Below are positions 1-7,644 of a DNA stretch of 64,000 nt, in pieces. Source of the stretch: Streptomyces luteolus (GTDB taxonomy: Bacteria; Actinomycetota; Actinomycetes; Streptomycetales; Streptomycetaceae); the NCBI RefSeq assembly GCF_029968015.1, contig NZ_JASCIS010000005.1, forward strand, positions 217,332 to 281,331. The letters run 5' to 3'. A program made the translations under genes and the position numbers. The notes beneath the pieces are model-generated. The model was not told where the DNA came from. It saw only the letters and a program-made list of their open reading frames with translations, and made no database searches. Position 1 is the first letter of the stretch. Each line of letters starts with the position of its first letter.

Positions 1-182
1 GCGTAGAAGGCGTCGTAGAGCGGTTCCGCGCCCGGATCGTCTGCCTCCGCCTGGCCGATGGTGGCGAAGGCGAGGGCGGTGGTGCCGAGGGTGACGAGGA
101 GAACGGCGATCAGCGAACCGGCCGTTCCGCGCAGGGACTTGACCTTGATCCACTCGGAGTGGAGTACGGCGCTGAAGCTCAT
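1..182 (-). CDS. ABC-2 type transporter permease, N-terminal part (runs off left edge)
   Basis: The first 60 or so codons are present, starting ATG at 182. The protein begins with MSFSAVLHSEWIKVKSLRG, the cytoplasmic lead-in typical of ABC-2 permeases, followed by a hydrophobic segment (roughly residues 22-40). It would form the membrane part of an exporter with the ATPase at 179-1153. The ATPase stop and this start overlap as ATGA, so the two are translationally coupled. The missing C-terminal part, with the remaining membrane helices, lies left of position 1. The substrate cannot be told from the sequence. Confidence 0.85.
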   Translation of the reverse strand, partial: MSFSAVLHSEWIKVKSLRGTAGSLIAVLLVTLGTTALAFATIGQAEADDPGAEPLYDAFY

Positions 183-1153
183 TGCCGGGCCTCCTCGCGG
201 GGTGAGGCGGCGGTCTCGGTGGGCGGTGCGTTACGGGCCGTGTACTCCATCGCGTCTGCCGTCAGGGCGAGATACGCCTCCTCCAATGTGCCCTCCTGGG
301 CGGCGAGTTCGAGGATCGGTAGGCCCGCGCGTGCCGTGATCCGGCCGATGTCCTCCACGCGCGCGTCGGCGACGTTCCAGCGCCCCGAGTCCAGCCCCGA
401 ATCCAGCTCCCGTACGGGCCGGTAGCCGTGCCCTTCGAGCAGGGCGGCGAGCGCGGCGTCGTCGGAGCTGCGCACGCGGACACGCGGCTGCACCTGGGTG
501 TCGATGAACTCCTGCATCGGCGTGTCCGCGAGCAGCCGGCCCCGGCCGAGCACGACCAGGTGGTCGGCGAACGAGGCGGTCTCGTTCATGAGGTGGCTGG
601 AGACCAGGACGGTGCGGCCCTCGCGGGCGAGGCGGCGCATCAGCTCCCGGATCCAGATGATGCCTTCGGGATCGAGCCCGTTGGACGGCTCGTCGAGCAT
701 CAGGACGGCCGGGTCGCCGAGCAGCGCGGCCGCGATCCCGAGCCGCTGCCGCATGCCGAGGGAGTACGACTTCACGCGCCGCCCGGCCACGGCGCTCAAT
801 CCGGCCTCGTCGAGCACCTCGTCGACCCGGCGGGCCGGGATGCGGTTGCTCGCGGCGAGCGCCCGCAGGTGGGCGCGGGCGGTACGGGAGCCGTGCGCGG
901 CCTGCGGGTCGAGGAGCGCGCCGACGTGCCGCAGCGGTTCGCCGAGCGCGGCGTAGGCGCGGCCGCCGACGGTGGCCGTGCCCGAGGTGGGGTGGTCGAG
1001 GCCGAGGACGAGGCGCATCGTGGTGGACTTGCCGGCGCCGTTGGGGCCGAGGAACCCGGTGACCCGGCCCGGTTCCACGGCGAAGCTGAGCCGGTCCACG
1101 GCACGTGTGCTGCCGTACTCCTTGGTGAGTTCGAGGACATCGATCCTTGTCAT
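179..1153 (-). CDS. ABC transporter ATP-binding protein
   Basis: A 324-residue ATPase of the drug/bacitracin-exporter type that powers the adjacent ABC-2 permease. Walker A is GPNGAGKST (about 36-44), the signature SLGMRQ (131-136) and Walker B LMLDEP (151-156), followed by the D-loop GLDP and the H-loop SSH. About 100 residues after the nucleotide-binding domain form the usual accessory tail. It starts ATG at 1153 and is divergent from a histidine kinase/response regulator pair 107 bp away, a common layout for two-component control of an exporter. The membrane partner overlaps its stop codon. A role in exporting a lipid-active peptide or drug is inference. Confidence 0.93.
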   Translation of the reverse strand: MTRIDVLELTKEYGSTRAVDRLSFAVEPGRVTGFLGPNGAGKSTTMRLVLGLDHPTSGTATVGGRAYAALGEPLRHVGALLDPQAAHGSRTARAHLRALAASNRIPARRVDEVLDEAGLSAVAGRRVKSYSLGMRQRLGIAAALLGDPAVLMLDEPSNGLDPEGIIWIRELMRRLAREGRTVLVSSHLMNETASFADHLVVLGRGRLLADTPMQEFIDTQVQPRVRVRSSDDAALAALLEGHGYRPVRELDSGLDSGRWNVADARVEDIGRITARAGLPILELAAQEGTLEEAYLALTADAMEYTARNAPPTETAASPREEARQ

Positions 1154-1209
1154 GGTCCGAGCCTCGCGGGGCCGGCCGGGTGCACGCCTCCCCTGCGAGT
1201 GGCGGGCGC

Positions 1210-1227
1210 CTCCCCCGTGCGGGGGAG
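1210..1227. promoter_or_regulatory. palindrome between ABC exporter and two-component system
   Basis: CTCCCCCG and CGGGGGAG form a perfect 8-bp inverted repeat with a 2-bp spacer. It lies in the 107-bp divergent region, 34 bp before the kinase start. It could be the binding site of the NarL-type regulator encoded at 2489-3142. The site is short and GC-only, so a chance match is possible. Confidence 0.3.
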
Positions 1228-1260
1228 CCCGTGCGGGGCGGCCGCTGGCACGATGGCGGC

Positions 1261-2433
1261 ATGTCCCCTCCGTCCCACCTGCTGCGGGCGCCGACCCGTT
1301 CCGTCACGTACACGCGCTGGCTGCATCTCTTTGTCGGCTGCGTGGTCTTCGGGATCTGGCAGTTCGTTTCCGAGGACGCGAACTGGGTTCCGTTCCTGTT
1401 CGTGGCGCTCGCGGGTCTCGTGCCGTGGGTGCGGGTCGCGGAAGGCATGCAGGCACGGCTGCTCCTCGCCCCGGACGGCTCGGTGCCGATCGCGACGGAG
1501 CCGTCGTCGACCTGGGCGGACCGTGGCAGGACCTCGCTGTGGATGGTGCTGCGCCTGACGCTCGGCCTCGGCTCGTCCCTGTTCGCGATGCACTGCCTGG
1601 TGCTCTCCTTCGATCTCGTGCGCGTCGCGGCGGGCGGCACGGCGGTCGGATCGCCGGTGCCGCTGCCGGGCCACTCCTGGTGGTACGCGGTGCTCGCACC
1701 GCTGCCGCTGCTCGTCCTGCTCGTCGCGGTCGTTCTGGCGGGACGCCTTGTGACGGAGCTGGCCGTGCGGCTGCTCGGTCCGTCGGCCGCGGAGCGGGTC
1801 GCCGCCCTGGAGGCGCGTACGGAGCAACTCCTCGAACGCACCCGCATCGCAAGGGAGTTGCACGATTCCATCGGGCACGCCCTGACCGTCGCGGTCGTGC
1901 AGGCCGGTGCGGCGCGGGCAGCGGGCAGCCCGGAGTTCACCGACCGCGCCCTGGACGCGATCGAGGAGACGGGCCGCGCGGCACTCGAGGATCTGGACCG
2001 GGTCCTGAAGGTGCTGCGCGAGCCGGACCGCCCGCCCGGCAGCAGCCCCGCGCTCACCGCGGCGGACCGCCTCCTGGACTCGGCCCGCGCCTCGGGCGCG
2101 AAGGTCGACTCCGCGCTGACCGGCCCCCTGGACAAGCTGCCGGGCCCCGTCTCCCGCGAGGGCTTCCGCATCCTGCAGGAGTCCCTGACCAACGTGCTGC
2201 GCCATGCCGGCTCCCCCTCGGACACGACGGTACGGGTACGGATCTCCGCCGCCGACCGCTGCCTCACCCTGGATGTGACCAACCCTCTGGACGCCTCCGC
2301 GACCGCCCGCGCGGCGGGCTGCGGCAGCGGGCTGCGCGGCATCCGCGAGCGCGTCGCCCTCCTCGGCGGCACGGCGCACACGGGTCCGGACGGGGGCGAG
2401 TGGCGGGTCCGGGTTGAGCTGCCGCTGCGGTGA
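1261..2433 (+). CDS. sensor histidine kinase, HisKA_3 (NarX/DesK type)
   Basis: A 390-residue membrane sensor kinase. The N-terminal half has four or so hydrophobic segments (about 12-28, 36-58, 95-120, 140-165). It is followed by the dimerisation/phosphoacceptor box RIARELHDSIGHAL with His201, then a HATPase_c domain with an N-box (LQESLTNVLRHAG) and a G-box (GSGLRGIRER). I chose ATG at 1261 because upstream in-frame codons lie in the divergent promoter region and lack membrane character. The response regulator begins 56 bp after its stop. It probably phosphorylates that regulator and so controls the divergent ABC exporter. The signal is unknown. Confidence 0.93.
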   Translation: MSPPSHLLRAPTRSVTYTRWLHLFVGCVVFGIWQFVSEDANWVPFLFVALAGLVPWVRVAEGMQARLLLAPDGSVPIATEPSSTWADRGRTSLWMVLRLTLGLGSSLFAMHCLVLSFDLVRVAAGGTAVGSPVPLPGHSWWYAVLAPLPLLVLLVAVVLAGRLVTELAVRLLGPSAAERVAALEARTEQLLERTRIARELHDSIGHALTVAVVQAGAARAAGSPEFTDRALDAIEETGRAALEDLDRVLKVLREPDRPPGSSPALTAADRLLDSARASGAKVDSALTGPLDKLPGPVSREGFRILQESLTNVLRHAGSPSDTTVRVRISAADRCLTLDVTNPLDASATARAAGCGSGLRGIRERVALLGGTAHTGPDGGEWRVRVELPLR

Positions 2434-2488
2434 GCCCTCAACGGGGCTGCCTGCTCTGCGGCTTGGGCGTGGGCTCCTCTAGGCTGAC

Positions 2489-3142
2489 GTGGTGCCGCTG
2501 ACCGTCCTGCTCGTAGACGACGAACCACTCGTACGCGCGGGCCTGCGCGCCGTCCTGGAGGCGCAGCCGGACATCACGGTCGTGGGCGAGGCCGCCGACG
2601 GCGCCGCCGTGATCCCGCTGGTGCGGCAACTGCGCCCGGACGTCGTCGCGATGGACGTGCGGATGCCGCTGCTCGACGGGATCGAGGCGACGCGCGCAGT
2701 GCTGCGGACCGTGCAGGACCCGCCGAAGATCGTCGTCATCACGACCTTCGAGAACGACGAGTACGTGTACGACGCGCTGCGCGCGGGCGCCGACGGCTTT
2801 CTGCTCAAGCGGTCCCGGCCGGCGGAGATCGTGCACGCCGTCCGGCTGGTCGCCGAGGGCTCATCGCTGCTCTTCCCGGCGGCGGTGCGCTCGTTGGCCG
2901 CGCGGTACGGCAACCCGAAGGCCCGCGAGGCGCTCGACCGGGCGGCCCTCACCGAGCGGGAGGCGGCGGTGCTGCGGCTGATGACGCGCGGCCTGTCCAA
3001 CGCGGAGATCGCCGCCGAGCTGACCGTCGGCACGGAGACGGTGAAGACCCACGTGAGCGCGGTCCTCGCGAAGCTGGGCGCTCGGGACCGGACGCAGGCG
3101 GTGATCGCGGCGTACGAGTCGGGGTTCGTGTCGCCCGGGTAA
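2489..3142 (+). CDS. response regulator, NarL/FixJ family
   Basis: A 217-residue two-domain regulator. The receiver domain (1-120) carries the acidic pocket Asp10/Asp11 and the phosphoacceptor Asp56 (VVAMDVRMP), with a conserved Thr in VITTF and Lys in LLKR. The C-terminal LuxR-type helix-turn-helix reads LTEREAAVLRLMTRGLSNAEIA and then VKTHVSAVLAKL. The start is GTG at 2489, with GTG at 2492 as an alternative. It lies just downstream of the kinase and is surely its partner. Likely targets are the divergent exporter genes and possibly its own operon. Confidence 0.95.
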   Translation: MVPLTVLLVDDEPLVRAGLRAVLEAQPDITVVGEAADGAAVIPLVRQLRPDVVAMDVRMPLLDGIEATRAVLRTVQDPPKIVVITTFENDEYVYDALRAGADGFLLKRSRPAEIVHAVRLVAEGSSLLFPAAVRSLAARYGNPKAREALDRAALTEREAAVLRLMTRGLSNAEIAAELTVGTETVKTHVSAVLAKLGARDRTQAVIAAYESGFVSPG

Positions 3143-3146
3143 GTCT

Positions 3147-3313
3147 CCCCTCCCCGCTCCTTCCCAGAAGTCCTCAGCGGACAGCTTCGAGGCCCCCCTG
3201 GACCCCGCTTCGGGGGTCGCCGTTCGACTGCCGCGCCGTCGTGGCTGGTCGCGCAGTTCCCCGTACCCCTGTTGGGGCACAGATCCGGCCCATCCGGCGT
3301 TTGAGGACGAGCC
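3147..3313. repeat. dispersed composite repeat, diverged copy
   Basis: This stretch shares three blocks with the regions at 24186-24276 and 36279-36367: a pyrimidine block ending in GAAGTCCT, a GC-rich hairpin block, and a core related to CTCCTCAAACGCCGGAGG (here in reverse, 3288-3313, with several changes). It also holds the block GTCGTGGCTGGTCGCGCAGT, whose relative lies near 24310-24390. The element fills most of the gap before the ROK gene. No coding potential is seen here. Confidence 0.6.
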
Positions 3314-3435
3314 CGCAGGGCGATCAGACGGCGCCCGAGCCAACGGTGCCGGACCCGATCGGGGGCTCACCCTCGCCGGGGACCGACCTTGCGAGTACGA
3401 TCCGGCGAACACGCTCGCGACCAGGGAGGACGACG

Positions 3436-4596
3436 GTGGGGCGGCTGACCGGCGGGGACCCCTCGCTGCTGCGGCGGATCAACTCCGCGGTGGTGCTGCA
3501 CGCCCTGCGCGGCGTGGAGTTCGCGACGCTCACGGAGATCACCCGCGTCACCGGCCTCTCCCGGCCCACGGTCGAGGGCGTCGTCGAGGGCCTGATGGGC
3601 GCGGGCCTCGTCGTCGAGGTCGCCGCCGAGGAGGGCGTCGCGCGGCGGCAGGGGCGGCCCGCACGCCGGTTCCGCTTCCGCGCCGAGGCCGGCCATCTGC
3701 TGGGCCTGGAGATCGGCGCTCACCGGGTCGCCGCCGTCCTCTCCGACCTGGACGGGCAGGTACTCGGCACCGCGGAGCGGGAGGTCGGCGAGACGGCCTG
3801 CGCCGACGAGCGCCTGGAGCGGCTCCGGCTCACCGTCACGGACCTGCTCGCCAGGGCCGGGATCGCCCGGGAGTCGCTGCGCGCCGTGGGCGCGGCCAGC
3901 CCCGGCATCGTGCAGGCCGACGGCGCGGTGCGGCTCTGCACGGCCCTGCCCGGCTGGACCGGTCTCGCGCTCGGCGACCGGCTGCGGCGCTCCTTCAAGT
4001 GCCCGGTCCTGGTCGAGAACGACGCCAACACGGCGGCGGTGGGCGAGCATTGGAAGGGCACGGCTACCGACTCGGACGACCTGGTGTTCGTGCTCGCGGG
4101 CCTGAGCCCGGGCGCGGGTTCGCTGATCGGCGGGCGGCTGCACCGCGGCTTCGGCGGCGCCGCGGGCGAGATCGGCGCGCTGCATCTGCTCGGCCGCGAG
4201 GTCACGCCCGAGTCCCTGCTGTCCACCACGGGCGAGCCGCTGCACCCCCTGGACGAGCAGGCCGTCACCGACGTCTTCGCGCACGCCAAGCGGGGCGACG
4301 AACAGGCCGCGGCGGCCGTGGAACGCTTCATCCGGCGCCTGGTGCACGATGTGGCGGCGCTGGTGCTCGCCCTCGACCCGGAGGTCGTGGTGATCGGCGG
4401 CTGGGCGGCCGGCCTGGACGGCGTACTGGAGCCGCTGCGCCGCGAGTTGGCCCGCTACTGCCTGCGCCCGCCGCGCGTCACGCTCTCCACGCTCGGCGAG
4501 GCCGCGATCGCCACGGGCGCCCTGCGTCTGGCCCTCGACCACGTCGAGGAGGAGCTGTTCGCCGTGGAGGGCACGGTCACGGCCCGCCGCGCGTAG
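3436..4596 (+). CDS. ROK family transcriptional regulator
   Basis: 386 residues with an N-terminal winged helix-turn-helix (about 5-75: LRRINSAVVLHALRG, then TGLSRPTVEGVVEGL) and a C-terminal ROK sugar-kinase-like domain (80-380). The sugar-pocket motif ENDANTAAVGEHW is present. The usual ROK zinc motif CxCGxxGC is absent: the region after GEIGALHLLG has no cysteines, so it is probably a pure regulator. The GTG start at 3436 is preceded by a strong AGGGAGGA at 3423-3430. It converges on a GntR regulator across a 13-bp tandem repeat. Regulation of sugar or amino-sugar genes is inferred from family only. Confidence 0.88.
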   Translation: MGRLTGGDPSLLRRINSAVVLHALRGVEFATLTEITRVTGLSRPTVEGVVEGLMGAGLVVEVAAEEGVARRQGRPARRFRFRAEAGHLLGLEIGAHRVAAVLSDLDGQVLGTAEREVGETACADERLERLRLTVTDLLARAGIARESLRAVGAASPGIVQADGAVRLCTALPGWTGLALGDRLRRSFKCPVLVENDANTAAVGEHWKGTATDSDDLVFVLAGLSPGAGSLIGGRLHRGFGGAAGEIGALHLLGREVTPESLLSTTGEPLHPLDEQAVTDVFAHAKRGDEQAAAAVERFIRRLVHDVAALVLALDPEVVVIGGWAAGLDGVLEPLRRELARYCLRPPRVTLSTLGEAAIATGALRLALDHVEEELFAVEGTVTARRA

Positions 4597-4653
4597 CGAC
4601 GGGCGGCCGTGAAGGGCGGTTTCACCGCCCACCGCGCGTGCGACCGCTCGCGT

Positions 4654-4740
4654 CGTACGCACAGGCCGTACGCACAGGCCGTACGCACAGGCCGTACGCA
4701 CAGGCCGTACGCACAGCTCGTACGCACAGGTCGTACGCGG
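4654..4740. repeat. 13-bp tandem repeat, six copies plus a partial
   Basis: The unit CGTACGCACAGGC is repeated head to tail from 4654. The first four copies are perfect, copies five and six end in GCT and GGT, and a truncated CGTACGCGG closes the array. Each unit carries the palindrome CGTACG. The array lies between the convergent ends of the ROK gene (4596) and the GntR gene (4749). It could be a multi-site protein target or simple slippage; there are no CRISPR-type spacers. Confidence 0.9.
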
Positions 4741-4748
4741 AAGGATCC

Positions 4749-5495
4749 TCAGAACGTGAGGCGGCAGGTGTCCGCTCGATACGTGGCCACCGCGACCGCC
4801 GCCGTCCGCCCCTGCGCGAAGTAGCGCGTCGTGACGACCAGGACCGGAGCGCCCGGCAGCCGGTCCAGCTGCTTGGCCTCGTCCGCGCGGGCGGAGCCCA
4901 GCTCGACCGCCTGGTCCTCGTCGTCGAAGCCGAGGTTCCGCAGCTCGCGCAGGACGGCACGCGCGCCCGCGGGGCCCGCCGGGGCGTCGTCAGCACAGAG
5001 CGCGGGCACGGATGCGGCGGGGACGTAGAGCAGCTCGGTGGCGACGGGCTGGCCGCCGGTCACGCGGGAGCGGCGGACGATGTGCACGGCTTCGCCGGCC
5101 TCGGTGCCGAGGAGGCGGGCGACGGCGGCGGGCGGAGCGGCCGGGGTGCTGTCGGCCGCCTCCCAGTCGTCCCCGCTCTCGCCGGGCCGGCCCTGCTGCG
5201 CGGAGCCGACGGAGACGCCCATACGGGGCGGGGCGACGGTGGTGCCGACGCCGCGGCGGCGCTGGAGCCGGCCTTCGAGTTCGAGCTGCTCAAGGGCCTG
5301 ACGCAGGGTGGCGCGGGCCACGCCGAAGCGGGCCGCGAGCTCTCGTTCGTTCGGCAGGATCTCGCCGACGGCGAACTCGGAGTCGAGCGCCTCGGCGAGC
5401 ACGGTCTTGAGGTGCCAGTACTTCGGCTCCGGCACCGTTTCCAGCTGCGTGGTCCCCACCCTGTCCTCCGCAATCGCCGTGGCCCGGCGGCTCAT
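4749..5495 (-). CDS. GntR family regulator, HutC/UTRA type (DasR-like)
   Basis: 248 residues. The N-terminal GntR winged helix (about 25-90) contains LPNERELAARFGVARATLRQ and the wing GRLQRRRGVGTTVAP. The C-terminal UTRA effector domain (about 110-245) includes VARLLG...VHIVRRSRV and ATELLYVPA, and ends FAQGRTAAVAVATYRADTCRL. ATG at 5495 was chosen because the residues before it are not conserved-looking and a promoter with an operator lies just upstream. UTRA domains bind small ligands such as phosphosugars. The dre-like site over its own -35 box (5559-5572) suggests autoregulation or control by DasR. Its convergent neighbour is a ROK regulator. Confidence 0.9.
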   Translation of the reverse strand: MSRRATAIAEDRVGTTQLETVPEPKYWHLKTVLAEALDSEFAVGEILPNERELAARFGVARATLRQALEQLELEGRLQRRRGVGTTVAPPRMGVSVGSAQQGRPGESGDDWEAADSTPAAPPAAVARLLGTEAGEAVHIVRRSRVTGGQPVATELLYVPAASVPALCADDAPAGPAGARAVLRELRNLGFDDEDQAVELGSARADEAKQLDRLPGAPVLVVTTRYFAQGRTAAVAVATYRADTCRLTF

Positions 5496-5537
5496 TACGC
5501 GCCCTTGTTTATTAAAGGTTCCTGCACTATCTACGCG

Positions 5538-5566
5538 ACGATAGGCGCGCCCCCACCCTTGGTCAA
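5538..5566 (-). promoter_or_regulatory. predicted promoter of the GntR gene
   Basis: On the minus strand TTGACC (5561-5566) and TATCGT (5538-5543) are separated by exactly 17 bp, a good match to the main vegetative sigma factor. The start codon is about 43 bp downstream. The -35 hexamer lies inside the palindrome at 5559-5572, so a repressor bound there would block RNA polymerase. Confidence 0.6.
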
Positions 5567-5572
5567 GACCAA
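5559..5572. promoter_or_regulatory. dre-like operator TTGGTCAAGACCAA
   Basis: A perfect 14-bp inverted repeat with core TGGTC-AA-GACCA. The known DasR-responsive element of streptomycetes has core TGGTCTAGACCA, so only the two central bases differ. It overlaps the -35 box of the GntR regulator gene and lies 64 bp before its start codon. It may be bound by the encoded regulator, by DasR, or by both. Confidence 0.6.
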
Positions 5573-5682
5573 TCCTCAGGCTGTTACAGAGTGAACTCAC
5601 CTGATTCCGCTGAGTGTTCATGTGCTGTTCGCAGCGGCACACGCGCCCGCAATCCGGCGAACCGATCGGCCGGGAGACGGCA

Positions 5683-5715
5683 CGGAGCCCTCGCCCGACA
5701 GGGGCGAGGGCTCCG
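5683..5715 (-). terminator. strong terminator hairpin after the ECF sigma gene
   Basis: CGGAGCCCTCGCCC and its exact complement form a 14-bp perfect stem with a 5-nt loop (GACAG). It begins 28 bp past the stop codon of the sigma factor gene (minus strand, ending 5744). There is no clear T-run, as is usual in Streptomyces terminators. Confidence 0.75.
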
Positions 5716-5743
5716 AGGTGCGCGAACGCGGCCGCGTCGGGGC

Positions 5744-6634
5744 TCAGTCCGCGAGCGAGACGAGTTTGTCCGGGTTACGCACGATGTAGACGGACTTGAT
5801 GCGACCGTCGACGACATCGACCTGGAGGACGCTGTCCGGCCTGTCGTCGGAGAGGATCAACAGGGCCGGGCCGCCGTTGAGTTCGAGGACGCGGATCTCG
5901 GGGTTCGGCACGCCCTGCCGGACCACACTCGCCATGAAGCGGCCGACGTGTTCGGCGCTCTCCAGGACCCGCAGCGGCACCTTGGACTTGCCGCCGCTGT
6001 CGCCGACGAGCCGGGCGTCGGGCGCGAGCAGCCGCATCAGTCCGTCCAGGTCGCCCTCGGCCGCGGCGCCGAGGAAGCGCTCGGTGAGGTCGCGGCGCTC
6101 GACCGGGTCGACGTCGAAGCGCGGCTTGCGCTCCTCGACGTGTTTGCGCGCGCGGCCCGCGAGTTGGCGTACGGCGGCCTCGGAGCGCTCCAGGGCCGTC
6201 GCGATCTGCGAGAACGGGAAGCCGAAGGCCTCGCGGAGCACGAACACCGCGCGCTCCAGCGGCGAGAGCGACTCCAGGACCACCAGGACCGCGAGCGAGA
6301 CTGACTCGGCGAGCACGGCCTGCTCGGCGGTGTCCGGCACGGTCGCGCCGAAGTCCGTGGCGAGCGGCTCGGGCAGCCACGGCCCGACGTACGCCTCGCG
6401 CCGGGCCTTGACGTGCCGCAGCCGGTCGATGGCGAGCCGGGTGGTGATCCGTACGAGATAGGCGCGGGGTTCGCGGATCTCGTCGTGCTCGGCCGCGGAC
6501 CAGCGCAGCCAGGCGTCCTGGACCACGTCCTCGGCGTCGGCGACACGGCCGAGCATGCGGTAGGCGACGCCCGTGAGGACCGGGCGGTGTTCTTCGAAGA
6601 GGGCAGTCGCGGTATCGGTGGCCACGCGCCCCAT
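5744..6634 (-). CDS. ECF41-family RNA polymerase sigma factor (SigJ-like) with C-terminal SnoaL-like domain
   Basis: 296 residues. The sigma-2 domain (about 10-75) has YRMLGRVADAEDVVQDAWLRW, and sigma-4 (115-170) has LSPLERAVFVLREAFGFPFSQIA. A C-terminal SnoaL/NTF2-like extension (180-296) follows. The three ECF41 hallmark motifs are visible: WLPEP in the linker (86-90), a DGGGK-like DSGGK (212-216) and NPDKL near the end (287-291). In this family the C-terminal domain controls activity and no anti-sigma gene is needed. ATG at 6634 gives the normal family length. The usual neighbouring carboxymuconolactone decarboxylase or oxidoreductase target is absent; an alpha/beta hydrolase is divergent instead. 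Confidence 0.92.
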   Translation of the reverse strand: MGRVATDTATALFEEHRPVLTGVAYRMLGRVADAEDVVQDAWLRWSAAEHDEIREPRAYLVRITTRLAIDRLRHVKARREAYVGPWLPEPLATDFGATVPDTAEQAVLAESVSLAVLVVLESLSPLERAVFVLREAFGFPFSQIATALERSEAAVRQLAGRARKHVEERKPRFDVDPVERRDLTERFLGAAAEGDLDGLMRLLAPDARLVGDSGGKSKVPLRVLESAEHVGRFMASVVRQGVPNPEIRVLELNGGPALLILSDDRPDSVLQVDVVDGRIKSVYIVRNPDKLVSLAD

Positions 6635-6727
6635 CCAAGGCCGCGCGAGCGCCGCTGTCCAGGCACTTCCGCCCGTCGTGGCGCGGCGCACACAACCGCC
6701 GGACGGCGGGCGGCGGGCCTCCGGTTC

Positions 6728-6756
6728 TTGAACTGGGGGCTACCCAGGGGTAATTG
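6728..6756 (+). promoter_or_regulatory. possible promoter of alpha/beta hydrolase gene
   Basis: TTGAAC (6728-6733) and TAATTG (6751-6756) with a 17-bp spacer. The spacer holds a small inverted repeat (CTACCC...GGGTAA). The start codon is about 50 bp downstream. This is a moderate match, in the region divergent from the ECF41 sigma gene. Confidence 0.4.
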
Positions 6757-6804
6757 TTGCTGACAAGCTGTCTACGACCCACCGGCGCCCTGACGAGGAG
6801 CAGC

Positions 6805-7644
6805 ATGACGGCCCCTGTGTCCTTCACGTCCTTCACCATCGACACCGCGCACGGACCGCGCCCCGTGACCGTGGCGTACCGGCGCGCGGGCGCGGGCGAG
6901 CCGCTGCTTCTGCTGCACGGCATCGGGCACCATCTGCAGGCCTGGGACCCGGTGTTCGAGATCCTGGCGGCCGAGCGGGACGTGATCGCCGTGGACCTGC
7001 CGGGCTTCGGAGCCTCGCCCGCACTGCCCGAGGGCGCCACGTACGACCTGCCGACCGTCGTCGCCGCGCTGCGCGGGCTCTGCGAGGATCTCGGCGTGGG
7101 CACCCCGCATGTCGCGGGCAACTCGCTCGGCGGGCTGCTCGCCCTGGAGTTGGGCCGCGACAAGCTGGCGCGTTCGGTGACGGCGCTCTCGCCGGGCGGG
7201 TTCTGGAGCGAGGCGGAGCGGCGGTACGCCTTCGGTGTGCTGCTCGGCTTGCGGCGGGGAGCGCGGCTGCTTCCGCTGCCCGCGATCGAGCGGCTCTCCC
7301 GTACGGCGGCGGGGCGTTGGGTGCTGACGAGCACCATCTACGCCCGCCCGTGGCGCCGTCCACCGGAGGCGGTCGTCGCGGAGACGCTGGCGCTGCGGGA
7401 CGCGTCGGGCTTCGAGCAGACGCTGGCCGCGGGCCGCGACGTGGTCTTCCGGGACGACGTGCGGGGCCTGCCGGTCACGGTGGCGTGGGGCACGAAGGAC
7501 CGGCTGCTGCTGCGCCGCCAGGGAGTGCGCGCCAAGTACGCGATGCCGGATGCGCGCCTGGTCCGTCTGCCCGGCTGCGGGCACGTGCCGATGAACGACG
7601 ACCCGGCCGCGGTGGCCCGAGTGATCCTCGACACGAGCCGCTGA
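6805..7644 (+). CDS. alpha/beta fold hydrolase
   Basis: 279 residues with a standard alpha/beta-hydrolase core: oxyanion region LLLHGIGHHLQAWDP, nucleophile elbow GNSLGG (Ser at about 112), a late Asp in WGTKDRLLLR and a catalytic His in LPGCGHVPMNDD. It lacks a signal peptide and is cytoplasmic. ATG at 6805 follows a GAGGAG Shine-Dalgarno at 6795-6800. It is divergent from the ECF41 sigma factor and could be its target, though that is only positional inference. The substrate is unknown; esters or epoxides are the usual range. Confidence 0.85.
   Translation: MTAPVSFTSFTIDTAHGPRPVTVAYRRAGAGEPLLLLHGIGHHLQAWDPVFEILAAERDVIAVDLPGFGASPALPEGATYDLPTVVAALRGLCEDLGVGTPHVAGNSLGGLLALELGRDKLARSVTALSPGGFWSEAERRYAFGVLLGLRRGARLLPLPAIERLSRTAAGRWVLTSTIYARPWRRPPEAVVAETLALRDASGFEQTLAAGRDVVFRDDVRGLPVTVAWGTKDRLLLRRQGVRAKYAMPDARLVRLPGCGHVPMNDDPAAVARVILDTSR

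Noticed and set aside
231..2528. A 765-residue open frame on the minus strand over the ABC and kinase genes
   Set aside because: It is antisense to three clear genes, has Arg/Pro/Ala-rich shadow composition and no domain.
4654..4740. Possible CRISPR array
   Set aside because: Units are 13 bp and abut directly, with no spacers and no cas genes.
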